From: Eudorina sp. 2006-703-Eu-15
Taxonomy: Eukaryota; Chlorophyta; Chlorophyceae; Chlamydomonadales; Volvocaceae
Direction of reading: 5' to 3'
Assembly (NCBI GenBank): GCA_003117195.1
Contig: BDSI01000003.1
Span: 1,116,001-1,180,000, forward strand
Length of the DNA stretch: 64,000 nt
Below the pieces are notes generated by a model, which was not told the DNA's origin, did not search any database, and worked only from the letters and a program-made list of their open reading frames with translations. Positions 48,911 through 61,881 of this stretch are shown here, in pieces. Every line of letters begins with the position of its first letter. The first letter of the stretch is position 1. A program made the translations under genes and the position numbers.

Positions 48911-51900
48911 CAGGGCCGCTCCATGGGCACTTTGCCTTTGCAGATTTCGGCTAGTGTGAAACGATTTATCTACAGGCCCTCGCACGTATCTTGAGAGATT
49001 CAATCGTGTGCCAAGCAGAAACTTGTGGCATACACCATTGTCATAGTGTTTTTGGTTATGAGGTACACCGAAACCTTTGCTCGCCAGCATTCGATCTGCA
49101 ACCACATAAAGCGATATGAGACGAAACTTCATCAGGACGTGTTGTACCGTCGTGCCGAGTTTCGATCATGTCGGTTCGTCTTGCATTCAGCGGTTTGTTT
49201 GCCATTTCCACCTCTCTGCGTATACTAAAATAAAGTTCGCAACATCTTACTAATTTGCTGAAAGCAGATAGCTAGGAAAGATGAAATCTGGAGAGGTAAC
49301 GTGCCCCTGAGTCGGTATAACTATCCAGTCCTCGCCGCACCAATGCTTCTGTCGCACACATGCGTCCACGCAGCCCCGCAGGAAGCCTGTGGGGTTTTGC
49401 GGTAAGCAACTGACGGCCCTCCACGGCCTTGTGCTTATACAACAACCTCACGAACGTCGTGCCGGGGCGCCTCGGGGTACCCCTCCAGATAGCTGGCATC
49501 ACCAAGGTTTCCGGCGAACAGCAAATGTTCAGTGAAAGTTGGTCATGTCTGTGAACGGACAGCTCCCGCAGGCAGGGGGGATCACAAGTTCCGTTGGATT
49601 GTTGCTCGGGCCTATACACCCGGCCGGCTGGCTCGTCCCATGTCCCGCAAACGTCACTAGTTCACCCCTTGACCACATCTAACAAACGGGAATCTCTTCA
49701 GTCACACACATGATGCGTGTGTAGTGTCTTCAATATGTTAACAAGAGCATCATCACGAGCATCATGAAGGCTTCCAGTGCATGGTAGGGATGCATGAAAA
49801 TTAATAAGACCCTACGTGCCCCAGATCGCGCAGATCGCGCGCCGTGAAAGCCTCCAAATGCAACACGTCTGAGCGTGTGGTGTTATAATTATAGTACATA
49901 GAAAACCTCACCACATGGTTACTTTTAGGGAAGAGCGCTTGAACACTAATGCAACCCAGTCAATATGCGTTACGTTACTGTTGCGAAAGTTGTTGTTAAA
50001 GGCATATAGGACGCGCATGATTTCTGCACTCTCTGCTAAACCAGCCTGAAAGCTGAGGGATGATTAGATTGAGCGCCGCGGCCCCATCTGGATAGGGAAC
50101 AAGTTGTGAGCGAAAATGTACGGTTGTAATTTTAACGTAACCATCTTCTTCGGAGCTACAGCATCATTACTGCAAATGGCACATTTCTATGATGCACAGA
50201 GACATCGCTCCATCGGCAAACCTCAAATGACAGCAACTTTCCGGTAAGACAGTAACTCAGCCCTCAAAATAATATATTAGATATAGTTATTTGATTTTAT
50301 TTAATTTTGTATATCATGTAAGCATCGTGGACGTAGGGGGCATAGCGGGCATTGCCAGCAGACGTACGAAGAGGAACACAGGCGTTGTTTATTAGTTTGT
50401 TTTTCGCTGACACAATTTAGATATTTATATATTGTGGCGTTAACGTTCTTGCAGCCAACCCAAGTCCGGCACGAGGCTGGCGTTTCATGCACAGCGCCGA
50501 AGTTAATGACCTGTGGCGTGTTCACAATAATCGAGGTACAATTTACAGCTGGAAAAACTACCTCGACAGGCGACACGTCATAACATAATATGCGTAAATG
50601 AGACGTAACAGTCATGCACTCCGTGGTTGCATAAGTCTGCATAAGTCCGGAAATTGAGGTGATGCTGTCGATGTACATATCGCACGGATAGCATGCTCGA
50701 CCTTGCTCGCAGCAAGCAGTACTGCATTGCAAGTGGAAATTAGTCACTGATGAAAATACTGCAGCTCAGTGATTGCTTGCAAATGACGTCGTGTCATTGG
50801 CGATAATGTATGAAATTCCGGTGCTTCCTTGGGTCGAACACTCGACATTGACATGTAAGGTGTTGCGTCCTGTGTTGAGAGTCGCCGGATTGTTTGCCAA
50901 CTCAGCGCACATACAATTGTCATTGCGACGTGGTATACATTTTAGTGGCATTTAAGTATAACTTTTGGACATGCGTTAGTAAGGTTTGGCGCGTTGTCAT
51001 GCGAATGTCTACCTTGTGCAGGATCGGATCGATCGTACTGGGTACTGCAGGCCTTGCACAGACCGTTACAGACCCGCGGAACAGGCAATGAAACCCACAA
51101 AGTTTGTGCAACGCCTCCCCTAGCGGGTCAACGTGCAACGTACACGCTGCCATGATGTCCTACAGGGCCATTGCGTGAGTCCCTCTGTGCGTGGGCTCGG
51201 CCACGCATGATCATGCGGTGCAGGATGCACCTGGCGAGCCCAGACAACTGTTCGTCCACAGGTTTTCCCGGTTTCAGTCTTCATGTTACCGTAATCACCG
51301 TAGCAGCGGCCATCAACGTGCACCCATTCGGAAATGTAATGGCGGCAGGTAGTGGCGGCACAGGCTTCAGCTGTTAATGGATTTAGTCGAGAGTGGGCTT
51401 GCGAATTAGTAGGGGCGCTCTCAGCCCGCATGGCGTGACGCAGGATCCGAACGGCCCCTAAGGGACCCCCAAGCAGCGGATCAGGCACGCAGTCAAGCGC
51501 AGTCTTCATCGTCTCCTTAGTTATCCATCGTCTCCTTAGTCCTCAAGATGCCTAAGAGTGCACATTTATTCTCTCCTGTGATTGCGCGCGAGAAGCGCCT
51601 TGGGAATGTCGGGAGGGTTCGTGGGACTCGTGAACCTGCAACCGCCACAGTTGCAGATGGGGGGGACTCTTCGCATGGAAGTCATCTGGTTGGTCGATCG
51701 CGGTCCATTCGAGCCCAGCACCAGGGCAATGCGTTACGGGTAGATGCGGGTGCCGCCCGGGTGCGGCCTTTGAGGCGCCTCAACGGCAGTTCCGAGGCCG
51801 CCGAATTCATAAAGCCAGAAACGTCCCCCGAGCGGTTTCCCGGGCACACAGAGAACATGTAATTTCTTCAGGTTACCATGTATTTAACGAAGCTGCCTTG

Positions 51901-52810
51901 CGATGATCTTGCGCAAGCACGTCCTCGCGAACTTTGGGCAGGGTTTCGGACGATTTACGCCCAAGCGCCACGTTGGCGTACGTTTGCGATCCGATATATG
52001 TTCTAGACAAAAAGAATGATTATCCTGCAATGCTTAATGCCGAAAACGCAAACAAAGCCCATTGATGACAGCCTGGAATGGTGCTGTCGCGTGGACGCGA
52101 AACCATTTAAAGCGCAAAAAAGAAATGCATATCCTCCCTCAACTATTCCATATAATCTTGGGTTGAAACTCGCAGAAATAAACGAGGTCCGGCGAAACGT
52201 GACCGCGGAGCCCTTGCTGCAGCCAAAATACGTCGATGGGCAGCAATCGGCATTTTCTGCGTAGAGGGCCCATGCCGTCCATGCCAAGGACCTCGTGTGT
52301 TATGCTGTTATTCGCCGGTTACGCCAGCGTGAATCCAGGGCGACCCAAAGGCGAGGAAAAACAACTCCTTGTAATAATGTCTATTAACTGAGGAAAAGGG
52401 ATGTTTTCGGTTGCGAGGGCAGCGGGGGGCACATTTTCCGCCGTACTTTTAAGTCTCACACGTAACCGTGAACTGTGTCGATCATAGATGGACAATTTTC
52501 AGGCTGTGTAGACCAAGTTTTAAGTAGTGCATACGCAATAGCGCCCAGTGCATTATTTCTCTGTCCATGTGCGACGTTGCCGGCGCGTGAACGCACATCG
52601 CGATTAGGACCGCTATCTTCGCATGGGCAATGCCATACTTGCAATGATGCGCGCTGCTTTTGATTCTTGGAAACTGGATTAAAACGGTGTCCAACCTGGA
52701 CGCCGGCCAGGATTGATTGTGCCCGCATCGTTGTACATTTGGCCAGCGCCCCGTATAGGTACATCCTTACTGAGCTAACGAGCTATCTAGTCTACACAGT
52801 AATTGAGGAT
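48911..52810. other. Low-GC intergenic region between ZIP and Myb-BACK genes
   Basis: About 3.9 kb of clearly lower GC with few of the G- and C-runs seen elsewhere. It should include the divergent promoters of the two flanking genes. Minus-strand 50301-50747 is an open frame rich in Cys (about 16), but its first codon is GTG and no family is recognised. Other short frames look random. Confidence 0.5.
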
Positions 52811-55800
52811 ATGGGAACCATGACAGCACCAGTAGGCCCAACCTTCTTGAGCGTTCCTCTGGATGTCCTCGTCAATCGAGACCTCGACAAGAATGGACGC
52901 GACTTGCTTGAAACCCTTCACAAGACATCAGCTGCTACGTCCACGACTGCTTCTGCGGATATGCTGTTGGAGCCCGCCTCCAAGAAGCAAAAGTTACAAA
53001 GCGAACCACCTGTGGACAGCACAGACGCCGCGCTCTTGCGAGCTGGCCGCAAGAAGCCGCCTTGGACGCCTACGGAACAGGCCGTAGTCGCTATTAAGCA
53101 TTGCGAGCTCGGCAACAGGTGGGGGCGCTGCAAAAAGTGTCCTTGTCGCTCAAGGCGGGCAGACTCCGTGACGGTTTGCAATCTCCGGCCCGCAGGTGGA
53201 CTCAAATTGCAGCCTATCTTCCGCTGAGGTCCGAGAATGATGTCAAAGTAGGTCCCGGGGTCAGGCCGGTCTACTGCCAGGGTCGTGGCGTTGTTTTACG
53301 CAGCGGCGAACGTGGGTTACGTTGCTGCTGCATCTTCTTAGCATTTGTGATTAGCTGCATACAGCTTCGGCGCGCTTCTGAGGGATAGGGTCTTCGACAA
53401 AGACTGTGTGGGGTCCCTGCGCTAGATTATGTCAACGTCGGTCGTGCCGTGCGGCATTTCCGAATCATGGCGTTTCCTTATCATGCAAATGAATGGTGTG
53501 TTGCGGCGCCGCCGGCCGCGACTGCTGCTTGGTGTCGTCTTCAATAGTTGGGACCGGGTCACGAGGACGTGAACTTGTTGCACGAGCCCAGCGGTTTCCG
53601 CACCGTAAGCATTCCTGTTTACTCCTTGTACATTTTCTGGCTTGCCGCGGCGAGTGCCTCTACGCTTTTGGTTCGGGCGGTGCGGCGTTACTGTTTCTTG
53701 AGTCTCTTCTCTCCGTTAGCAACTGCTCGCGTCTAGCAACGCGTCTATTTTTCTCAGTTTGCGCTTTTTTCCTTCTGAAAACAACCCAAGGTGCGCAGGC
53801 CAGAATCCTTTTGTTGGGCGCGCGGGCGAAGCTCGCAACGCGCCACCAAATCTCTTGCCATGTTACCTTGCGGACCCAACAATGATTACCCCGGCCAACG
53901 CCGCCCAACTCGCAGAACATCTGGCACTCGACGCTGCGTTGCAAGGATACGCAGAAGCGCTCCTTCCTGCGCACCTACGCGCTGGCCGTCCACGACCACG
54001 CTTACGACTACGCCACGCGCAAGGCCATGTTTGACATCGCGGTCCGCCAGTGCGGCCCGCCTCCCCCCCAAGCCTCCGAGATGATCGCCCGCGTCCAACT
54101 CCTCATGGACCACCCCGAGCTCCAGGCCGCCATGCAGCAGCAGCACATGCAGCTGCAGGAGCAGCAGCTGCTGCAGCAGCAGCACCAGCAGCAGCACCAG
54201 GACCAGCTCGCGCAGCTCACGCAGCTGCTGCAGAAACGCGACGAGCTGCAGCAACACCAGCAGCTCGCGCACCTGGCGCAGCTCGCGCACCTGCAGCAGC
54301 AACACCCTCATTTGATGCTGCTGCAACAGCAGGACGGCGAGGGGCAGGACGGAGAGGCCGACATGGCGCAGGACGATGTTGATGCGGCCACCGCCGCGCA
54401 GCTAACCAAGTCCGCCTCCTTGCTGGCCCAGGTCAAGTCGGGCGGCGAGAAGCCCGTGCTGGACCCCCGGCGTCTGCTGCTGCAGCGGGAAAAGTATGGC
54501 AGCGGCAAGTTCTCCGATGAGCTGTACGGAGATGCGTACGCCGCAGACCGCGCCGCGGCCGGCGTTGACGACCCGCTTGCGTCGGAGCTTGAGCAGCAGG
54601 CACCGCAGCAGCGGCTGCACGTGACGCCGCTGCAGGGGCCCAGCACCATCGCGCTCCGGAACCAAGCTGCAGAACCGCTTGACTCGCTGCGCGCCAACTC
54701 AGACTCGGGCGTCTCAGCGCTGCGGCGTTACGGCCCCACAGTTCAGGGACAGGGCAGCAGCGGCGGCGGCGCCGCGCCCGCGGCCGTCGCCGCCGCCACG
54801 GCCGCCGGGGAGCCGGCTCCGGGCGGCGCCGGCGCGGGTCCCACGGCCTCTGGCGGTGACGCGCCGCCGGGCGCGAGCCGTCAGCCGGGCGTTCAACTGC
54901 CAGCGCTCGGCAACTTGCTCGCACTTTTGTACAAATACAACGTTGAGCAGGGTGCGGTCAAGCCGGTAGGAGCCACCGGGTGGCCTGCCGGCGGAGAGGA
55001 AGAGGAGGCTGGAGGAGCGGTGGAGGCGCCCTCCGACGACGGTCCGTCGGCGCCGCCGGCGACCGCACCCGCAGCCGAAGGTGAGGAGGAGCGTGAGAAT
55101 GTCAACGCCGGGGCGGCGGCGGGCTCTCAAGGCGCACAGGCCCTGGCGCTGCGGCCTCTGGCGTTGCGGCCGCTGCAGCCGAAACGTGAGCGCGAGCTTG
55201 ACATGAAGGCGGACGAGGAAGAGGCGGCGGCGGCGGCCGCCGCCGCGCAGGAAGGCGTCGAGCGCTCGGCGGACGGCTCGCCGAAGCGCCCGGCCAGCGG
55301 CCGCATCGCGGCACGCAGGGCGGCGCAGCAGCAGGCAGCCGCCGCTCAGGCGGCGATGCCGTCGCCGTCCAGTGCCAGTGCTGGCGCGGTCGTTGCCGTC
55401 GGGGGGGCGCAGCCAGGCACGTTGCGGTCCCGCGGGTCGATGCCGTACTGCTTACAGGATGCCGACGCCGACGAGCGTGGCGCGGTCGAGGCGCTGGCGC
55501 TGGCGGCGCGTCTCAACACGTCGGGTGGTCGTACAGGACCCATGGGTCCGTCGACTGGCAGATCCTCGGCGAGCAGTCTCGGCAACGGTGCCGCCGCCGG
55601 CAACGGCAATGGTAGCGGAGGCGAGGGCGGCCGGCCCAGCAACGGCACCGGCGGATCCAACGGCAACGCGACGCCCGCCGCCGGGCTTCGTAACGCCGCC
55701 GCGCAGGGCCCACGTGGCGGCGGCTCCGCCGCCGCCGCCGCTGGCGGCGGCGCGGGCACGCCGGCCTCCGGCGGCGCCGTTCTTGACCTTCACGCCCGAC

Positions 55801-57083
55801 CTCAGCCGCAGCAGCAGCAGCAGCAGCCGGGCCCGCCAGCCGTCGCTTCGCAGCCCCAGCCGCCGCCGCCGGCGCGTAGCTTGATGCGACCCTCGAGCGA
55901 CCTGCACTCGCCGGCGCTGCAGCGCCAGCAGCAGCAGCAGCGGTCGGCGTCGCAGACCCTCGACGTCATCTCGGTGCTCAACATGCCCGGGCTGCGGCGC
56001 CAGGTCCTCTCCCTGCCCGCCCAGACGCTCGTCGCGCTCCTCTGCTCGCCCGCTTTCGGGAGCGACGCGGAGGCGTCGGTGCTGCTCCTCGTGGCGCTGT
56101 GGCTGCAGCACAACAAGGACAAGACCACCGTCGAGCAGGCTAGGTCGGTGTGTAGCGCGGTGCGTCTGGCGGCGCTCGGCGGCTTCTACCTCTCGGCGGT
56201 TCTGCCGCAGCTGCTCACTGAACCACGGGTCGGCGGCGGCGGCGGCGGCAAGAGCCCGATCGTGGGCTCCGCGGCGCGGCCCGGCGGCCGCTGGTTTGAG
56301 ATGCGGTACGAGGAGCTGGCGTTCCTCACCCGCTACGTCCACGCCGGTACGGCGGAGCGCGCGCTGCTGTCCGACGTGGCGCGCGGCGTGTACGACTGCA
56401 ACCTGCCGTGGTACGACATGACGCCGCGGTACCTGGGCTCGCCATCGGAGGGCTTCTGCTTCGAGTGGCACATCCCGGAGCAGGGGCTTCGCGACGCACT
56501 GAACACGGGCACCCAGCCGCATGCGGCATTCACGGTCAACGACGACATCTCGGAAACCGACGGCGGCGGCCCCGACGGCAGCGTCGCCGTGGTGCCGTAC
56601 ATTCTCTGCCGCGGCCTCGAATGGCACGTGTTCGTCGACTGCCAGCTGCAGCGCCGCGGCGGCGCCGCCGCCGGGGGCGGCGGCGCGGCTGGCGGCGCGG
56701 TCGCCGGGTCGTCCTCCGTCGCGGGCGTGTTTGTGTACTGTCGAGTGCCGGCGGCGCTGCGCTCGCCGGGCGCCGGCACCGGCGGCTTCGTCGGCGTCGT
56801 GCCCGGCGCCGGCATCCGTCTGGGCGTGCACGGCTGGCGCTGCGGCCGGCTGGAGGAGGTCTTCGTCTGGACCTTTGGCGACGAGACGTACTTTGTGCCG
56901 GACGCGGGCATGGGCTGTCCCTCGGCGCTGCCGCTGCGCAAGCGGCCCAGCAGTCCGCCGAACAGCAGCGTCGGCGGCCGCGGCGGCGGCGCCGCCGCCG
57001 CGGCGGATCCGTCCACCACCGCCTGGGCTGACTACCTGCACGAGGGCGCCCTGCGGGGGACTCTGACGTTCCTGCCGCATTGA
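52811..57083 (+). CDS. Single-repeat Myb protein with Gln-rich segment and BACK-like C-terminal region, three exons
   Basis: Putative nuclear DNA-binding regulator of 1175 aa. Exons 52811-53118, 53196-53247 and 53916-57083 (TGA); phases 2, 0, total 3528 nt. The Myb/SANT repeat spans all three exons, with Trp at residues 85, 104 and 123, exactly 18 residues apart (PPWTPTEQAVVAI, NRWTQIAAYLPLRSENDVK, NIWHSTLRCK). It resembles the R3 repeat of plant MYBs. A likely nuclear-type basic patch (SKKQKL) precedes it. Residues about 190-270 are Gln/His/Leu-rich, probably coiled coil. A long Ala/Gly-rich low-complexity middle follows. Residues about 795-900 (ASVLLLVALWLQHNKDKTTV, then SAVRLAALGGFYLSAVLPQL) look like the BACK helical domain of BTB proteins, but no BTB domain is seen. 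The last about 270 residues look beta-rich and unrecognised. The first ATG in frame was chosen as start. Confidence 0.83.
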
Positions 57084-60000
57084 AGTGCGCGCGCCAAGGA
57101 GAGGAGGGCGGGAGGCGGGAGGGACTGGCCGGCGTCGATCTTTTGGCAACCGGTGTCGGGTGCGGGCAATCGTTTTCGGGTGTGGATAACCGTCTATCGG
57201 CACCGGGTAATCGTCTTCAGTTTTGTCATGTTACGGTGTACGGCTGGGTGGTACGACTGGGTTCGCAGCTCGCGTTGTGCCGATTGGGGGATTGTGCCGC
57301 CACAACCACCGCCTGGTTGGGCTGGCCGGCCCGTCTGCTGCAGCAGCAACAGCAGCTGCATCGCTGTGGCTGCAAATCGTCGAGGGTTGGGTTGGGTTGG
57401 GTGGGATGGCTGACGCGGGGTCATGGACATGTGTGTCTAGATAAGAGACATGTGCGTGTATATGTGAAGGTGGATGGGTATATAATGAAATGGGTCGGAA
57501 TGGGTCGGGTGCGTGTTCTCGAAGGGCACTCCCAGGCACGGAACCGTCGTCGATACCGAACTGGGAGCAGTTGCGGAGTCGGTGCGACCGGGCGCGGGGG
57601 GTTGGTTGGATGGAGGTTGGGATGTGGGGGTGGAGTGCCGGGACCGGGACCGCTGCGGCGGGAGAGAGGTTTCGCTGAGGTTACCTGTTTAGCCCCGCCC
57701 CGGTCGGACGCAGGCGAAGCAGGTTCTCAGGACGCAAGCCGCGGCAAGCCGTGACCGAGCGTGCTGCGGTCCCCGTGCTTTCCTCACACAAGGTGTTGCT
57801 TAATGAGGAGCCCCCGCCCGGAACCGCCAGGGTGTTGCACCTCACACATTGTTCTTCTTTGGAACGTACGGGGCCTTGGATTGTCGCTGCCGTTGGGGGG
57901 AGAGAGAGGAGAAAAAGGCAATCGGTATCATTATGCAACCAAACACGAATTGATGTACACACGCGAGAGGAACGGAGGCGCATGTCGTGACCTCATGGAC
58001 ACACACGCGCCTGATCCCGGGGCAAGGGAGGATTCTCGCTTAACTCACAGGACGTGCACCGGCTTAGCGCGGGGCGGCGGGGGGGTCCCTCGTCGCGCAC
58101 TCCCTCCCCTTGTGCCCTCCCTGCCGAGACACAGCAGGTCAGTCGTGCGCGTACGGACGCGGCGGTGTGGGCCTGTGTGTGGTGGGCGGCGACAACCCCG
58201 GCTAACGCGGCGTGGCGTTGCCGGCTTGGCACGGTGTGTGTGTGTGTATGTGCGTGTGTGTGTGTGTGTCGGTGCGCGAGGCCCCTCTGTGCTCCGCGCG
58301 TTTTGCGTGTCCTTGGACAGCTTTACAGCCGTACAGCGCGGCGGCAAACAGTTTTCGTCCGCCCTCACTGGTGTTGAGTAGTCGTGGAGTAGTGACTTGA
58401 AGGGTTCGGGCGGGCCTCTTTCTGTTTCTTACCCCGGCACGGCACTCGTGGAATCGTGTATTTTTCTGTAAGCCCTCTTCCCCTCCACAATGCGCCGGCT
58501 TATAACCTTCACCCCGACCGTTGACGGTTGGCCGTTGCAATATTGGCGACATGTGCGCACACGTGCGCGGCATGCAAAGGGGGGTGGCGGGCGGGGATCT
58601 AAGGCCGAGGTCCAGATCCTGAGTCCCATGGGTCGGTCGTGGGGTGGCGGCGCTCTTGCGCGGTGCGCGGCCCCTACCCGTCTCTGTGTGTATTGGTGAA
58701 GCTCCGAACCGTTGGAGCGCTGGGCGGCGAACGGTTTGAATTTGTTGTTCGTTTGTCGTACAGGTGCACTGGAACTGGCCGTGCTCGGCCGCAGCAGGGA
58801 GGGGCCTTTGACGCTGGGTGTGACACGGGTTGGCTCCGGCGTCCACGTCCACTCGCCGACGGGTTTTCCCGCTCTGCGGCGGCATACAGAGCCAGGACAG
58901 AGGGGGAGGAGGGTGGTGCGGCGCGGGCAGGCGCGACGTAGGACGTGTGATTTACGGAAAACTGAGCCGCGAGGAAAGGTGTGTGTGGGTGTCTCATAAT
59001 ATTTGTAATTGTGGGCTGCGGCGAGGGGCCAGGTGATATGGACGACGCGCCCGGGGTGCAGACAGACGAACTTGTGCCCCGCCGTATGCCGTACACGTTT
59101 GTCACAGGCCCCGGGCGAATCACCGGCCCCTGATCGGAGTCGCGAATCTTTGCTCCGGGATCGGAGACTTAGGACCCACGCCAGAAACCACGCTTGGCAC
59201 CGGGGCTCAGCGGGGCTTTGTGTCCTGGGCGGGCGATGATCGGCTTCCGCTCTGCGCCGCTCTCCTGACGGCATTAGCTGGACATATTCCGGGCAGGGCG
59301 GCGGCGGCGGCGGCCCGGCGGGGCGGCGGCGGCGGCGGCCCGGCGGGGCGGCGGCGGCGGCGGCGCGTCCAACCCTCTGTGCACGATGATCGAATCGAGG
59401 GCGCGTTGGGTTTGGCGGGGGTAGGGGTAGGGGCTGCCTTTCCCCCCGTGCGTCGTGCCGCGCTCGTGCCGCTGTTGGTAGAGGAGCCTCCGAAACGCCT
59501 CTGAACTACGTTGGGACCCGGTGTTGGGGGATATTCCCAGGACACCGAAGTTGGTGCAGTATCGACATGGGTTACACGGGTCGGGCGCGGGGCTGCCTTC
59601 AGTTGTACGGATTGTACGGAAGGACATTGTACGGAACGACAATTGTCGGGAGGGCCCGACGGACGCACAAGGCACAACCACCACACACGCCCCACCATGC
59701 ACATATCGGTGGGGAGGCCTTGGGGGGGGGTTACAGTTACATCTTGATTCTTGACGGTCAGGGAGGGGGCCACTCGTTGTTCGCCCCGGCGAGGTGCCCC
59801 GCAGGTGCCCTCGCCGTGTCCCGCGCCCGGGGGCGCCGCGAGGCGAGGCGGGGCAGATTCGATTCGCTGGGGGTGCGGAGACGCGCCGAACGACACACCT
59901 CCTCCTCCTCGCGCAGGTGACACCGGCGGACCGACAGAGGGCGGCAGGGAGGAAGGGCGGCGGGGGAGAGGGGGGGCCACGGGTCCGTGCGTGCGCCCGC

Positions 60001-61881
60001 GCCGCAGAGGCGCGCGGCGGCGAAGGGGTACGGCTGTACGGCTGTGTGCATCACTTACGAAGCAAGGTACACAGGGGGCGGTTTGGAGTGTGCGCGGGCG
60101 GGGGAGCGGGGAGGGGGGAAGACGTGGGGGGTGCATTTTTACGTGACTTTCTGTCCGAGACGGCGGCGTTGACGTTGGGTCGGGCGGCCGCAGGTGGCTT
60201 TCGGCTGTGCGTCATGCCGCCGCGCGCGGTAGGGGACCTGCCCGCACAGGTAGCGCATGAGGACGCCGGAGTGCCTGTTTCAAAGCCCGCTGTGTTGCAT
60301 CCGGCGGAGGGCGAGGCGCGGGGCGGGGCGGGGCGGGGCGGTCCGCAGCTCCCTCAACCCGAGGATCGGGCGCGATCGCGTGTGTCGCGACGGACCCGGC
60401 GGGGCGGTCTTGTCCCCGTGGGTGTGGGTGTGGGGTTTCTATGAGGGCGTGGGAAAAGAGCGGAAGAGCCGTATCCATGCATTTACAAATAGGCGTCTGA
60501 CCGCGCCGCCGCCGCCGCCGTCGTCTCTTGCGGACGGCTGGACGACGGACGGACGGACGGACGCGCACGCATGAGAAATATTATAACTTGGCGTTGCATC
60601 AGGAGACCCCCTTAGCGACCTTTTTTTCTCGCGAAGGCTGCGGGCTGCTTGTGTGCGGCGCCCCCAGCTGGTGCTGTCTCTGCTACTGCTGCTGCTGCTA
60701 CTGCTGTTGCGTCTGTTTTTGCTGCGTTCGTTCCTCTGAAGGACGTCCCCGGGAAAGCCCGCCCGGTCTCTGAATGGCTTGAACGCCGAGGAGCTCCGGC
60801 GTCGCTGAGCGCTTCCCTCGCCGAGCTGTGCCAAGACGGTGCAGGAAGGGGTTCAGGGTGGGGTGGGGGGAATCTGGATGCGGCGGTGGACTCGGCGTCG
60901 AAGACGCACGCAACACCGTGACATGTCTTGTTGATGACTTTATCCATGCTTTGCTTGTTCCTTGCTTGTTTCTTCGCCTTTGTAACGACCTCGGGAGGCG
61001 GGGGGAACGTCCTCCTGGGCGGCAATATTTTTTGGCGCAATTGCGCACATTCCGAAGTCCGCCCGCGCACTGCTGCGTCGTCCCGGTGTGGGTCTGGGGC
61101 AGCGCGCTCCGAGCGACCGCCTAGCGCGGATGACTGACGACGGCGGCGGCGCGGGTCACGGGTTTATAGAAGCCCACAACACACCGTATGCTGCCCGCCA
61201 ATGAGCAGCTCTGAAAAGGTCTCGTGCATTACAACAAACTTGCGCTCGGCGCCGGGCTGTTTGCAGTTTGCCTCGCGAGCACCGACCCGACAGATGGGCT
61301 CGCTGCCAAGGAACTTGGAAGCAGGGGAACAGGAAGCCGCAGCTTGAGTACAAGGAACACTCCCTAGGCCCACACACGCGCGCGCGCTCCCCCGCCCCCT
61401 CCCGCCGGGTTGATCCCGGCAAGGGTGCGCGAGGCGGCGCACCCAAGACAGCCGGCCCCTTGGCAAACGTTCACCGGTTACCGCACGGGGTTAGAAGGGG
61501 GGGGGTGTGGAGGGCTCTGGCGCAGCGGCATTTGAACCGCCTCGGCAGCTTCCACAGCGCCCCTCCTCCGCAATGTGAGCGCACCGACTCGCACCCTCTG
61601 CAGCACCCCGCTCTGTCATGTATTTATTTAAGCGCGACCGCTCCATCATATAATTAATTTAAGTGAAGAAGCGCTCGCACGCAACCGCACAGCCCACGTT
61701 TACCGTTCCTACGTCCGTACAACAATACAATTATATGAGAATATTACCCACTTTATCCACGACGGCCGCGCAGCTGGTGGATGGCCGCGTCAACGTGTCG
61801 GTCAGTGCAGTACACAGCAGTAACTGCAGTACACAGCAGTACAGCTCGAGGGGTGCCGCCGTCGCCCGCGCCCGCCGGCGG
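57084..61881. other. Region between Myb-BACK and methyltransferase genes
   Basis: No supported gene in 4.8 kb. Open frames here are Arg/Pro/Ala-rich shadows of GC-rich sequence, including 59207-60136 on the minus strand. It has a GGC-repeat block at about 59299-59368 and a GT tract at about 58230-58270. Plus-strand TGTAA motifs at 58467-58471 and 59004-59008 could end the Myb-BACK transcript. A minus-strand TGTAA at 61233-61229 could end the methyltransferase transcript. Confidence 0.5.
59299..59368 (+). repeat. GGC/GGCGGGGC repeat block
   Basis: Three blocks of GGCGGC separated by CCCGGCGGGGC. Lies outside any supported exon. Confidence 0.85.

Noticed and set aside
48680..49132. Longer N-terminus for the ZIP protein starting at 49132
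   Set aside because: In frame, but the extra 74 residues lack a recognisable domain or signal and ZIPs of this branch start close to TM1. Kept as an alternative only.
51120..51509. Minus-strand frame with EWVHVDGRCYGDYGN-like text
   Set aside because: Looked briefly like a mobile-element protein, but no catalytic motif follows and the frame is short and unsupported.
59207..60136. Minus-strand open frame of 309 codons
   Set aside because: Pro/Arg/Ala-rich composition typical of shadow frames in GC-rich DNA, no motif, and overlaps a GGC repeat. The overlapping plus-strand frame 59794-60444 is equally unconvincing.
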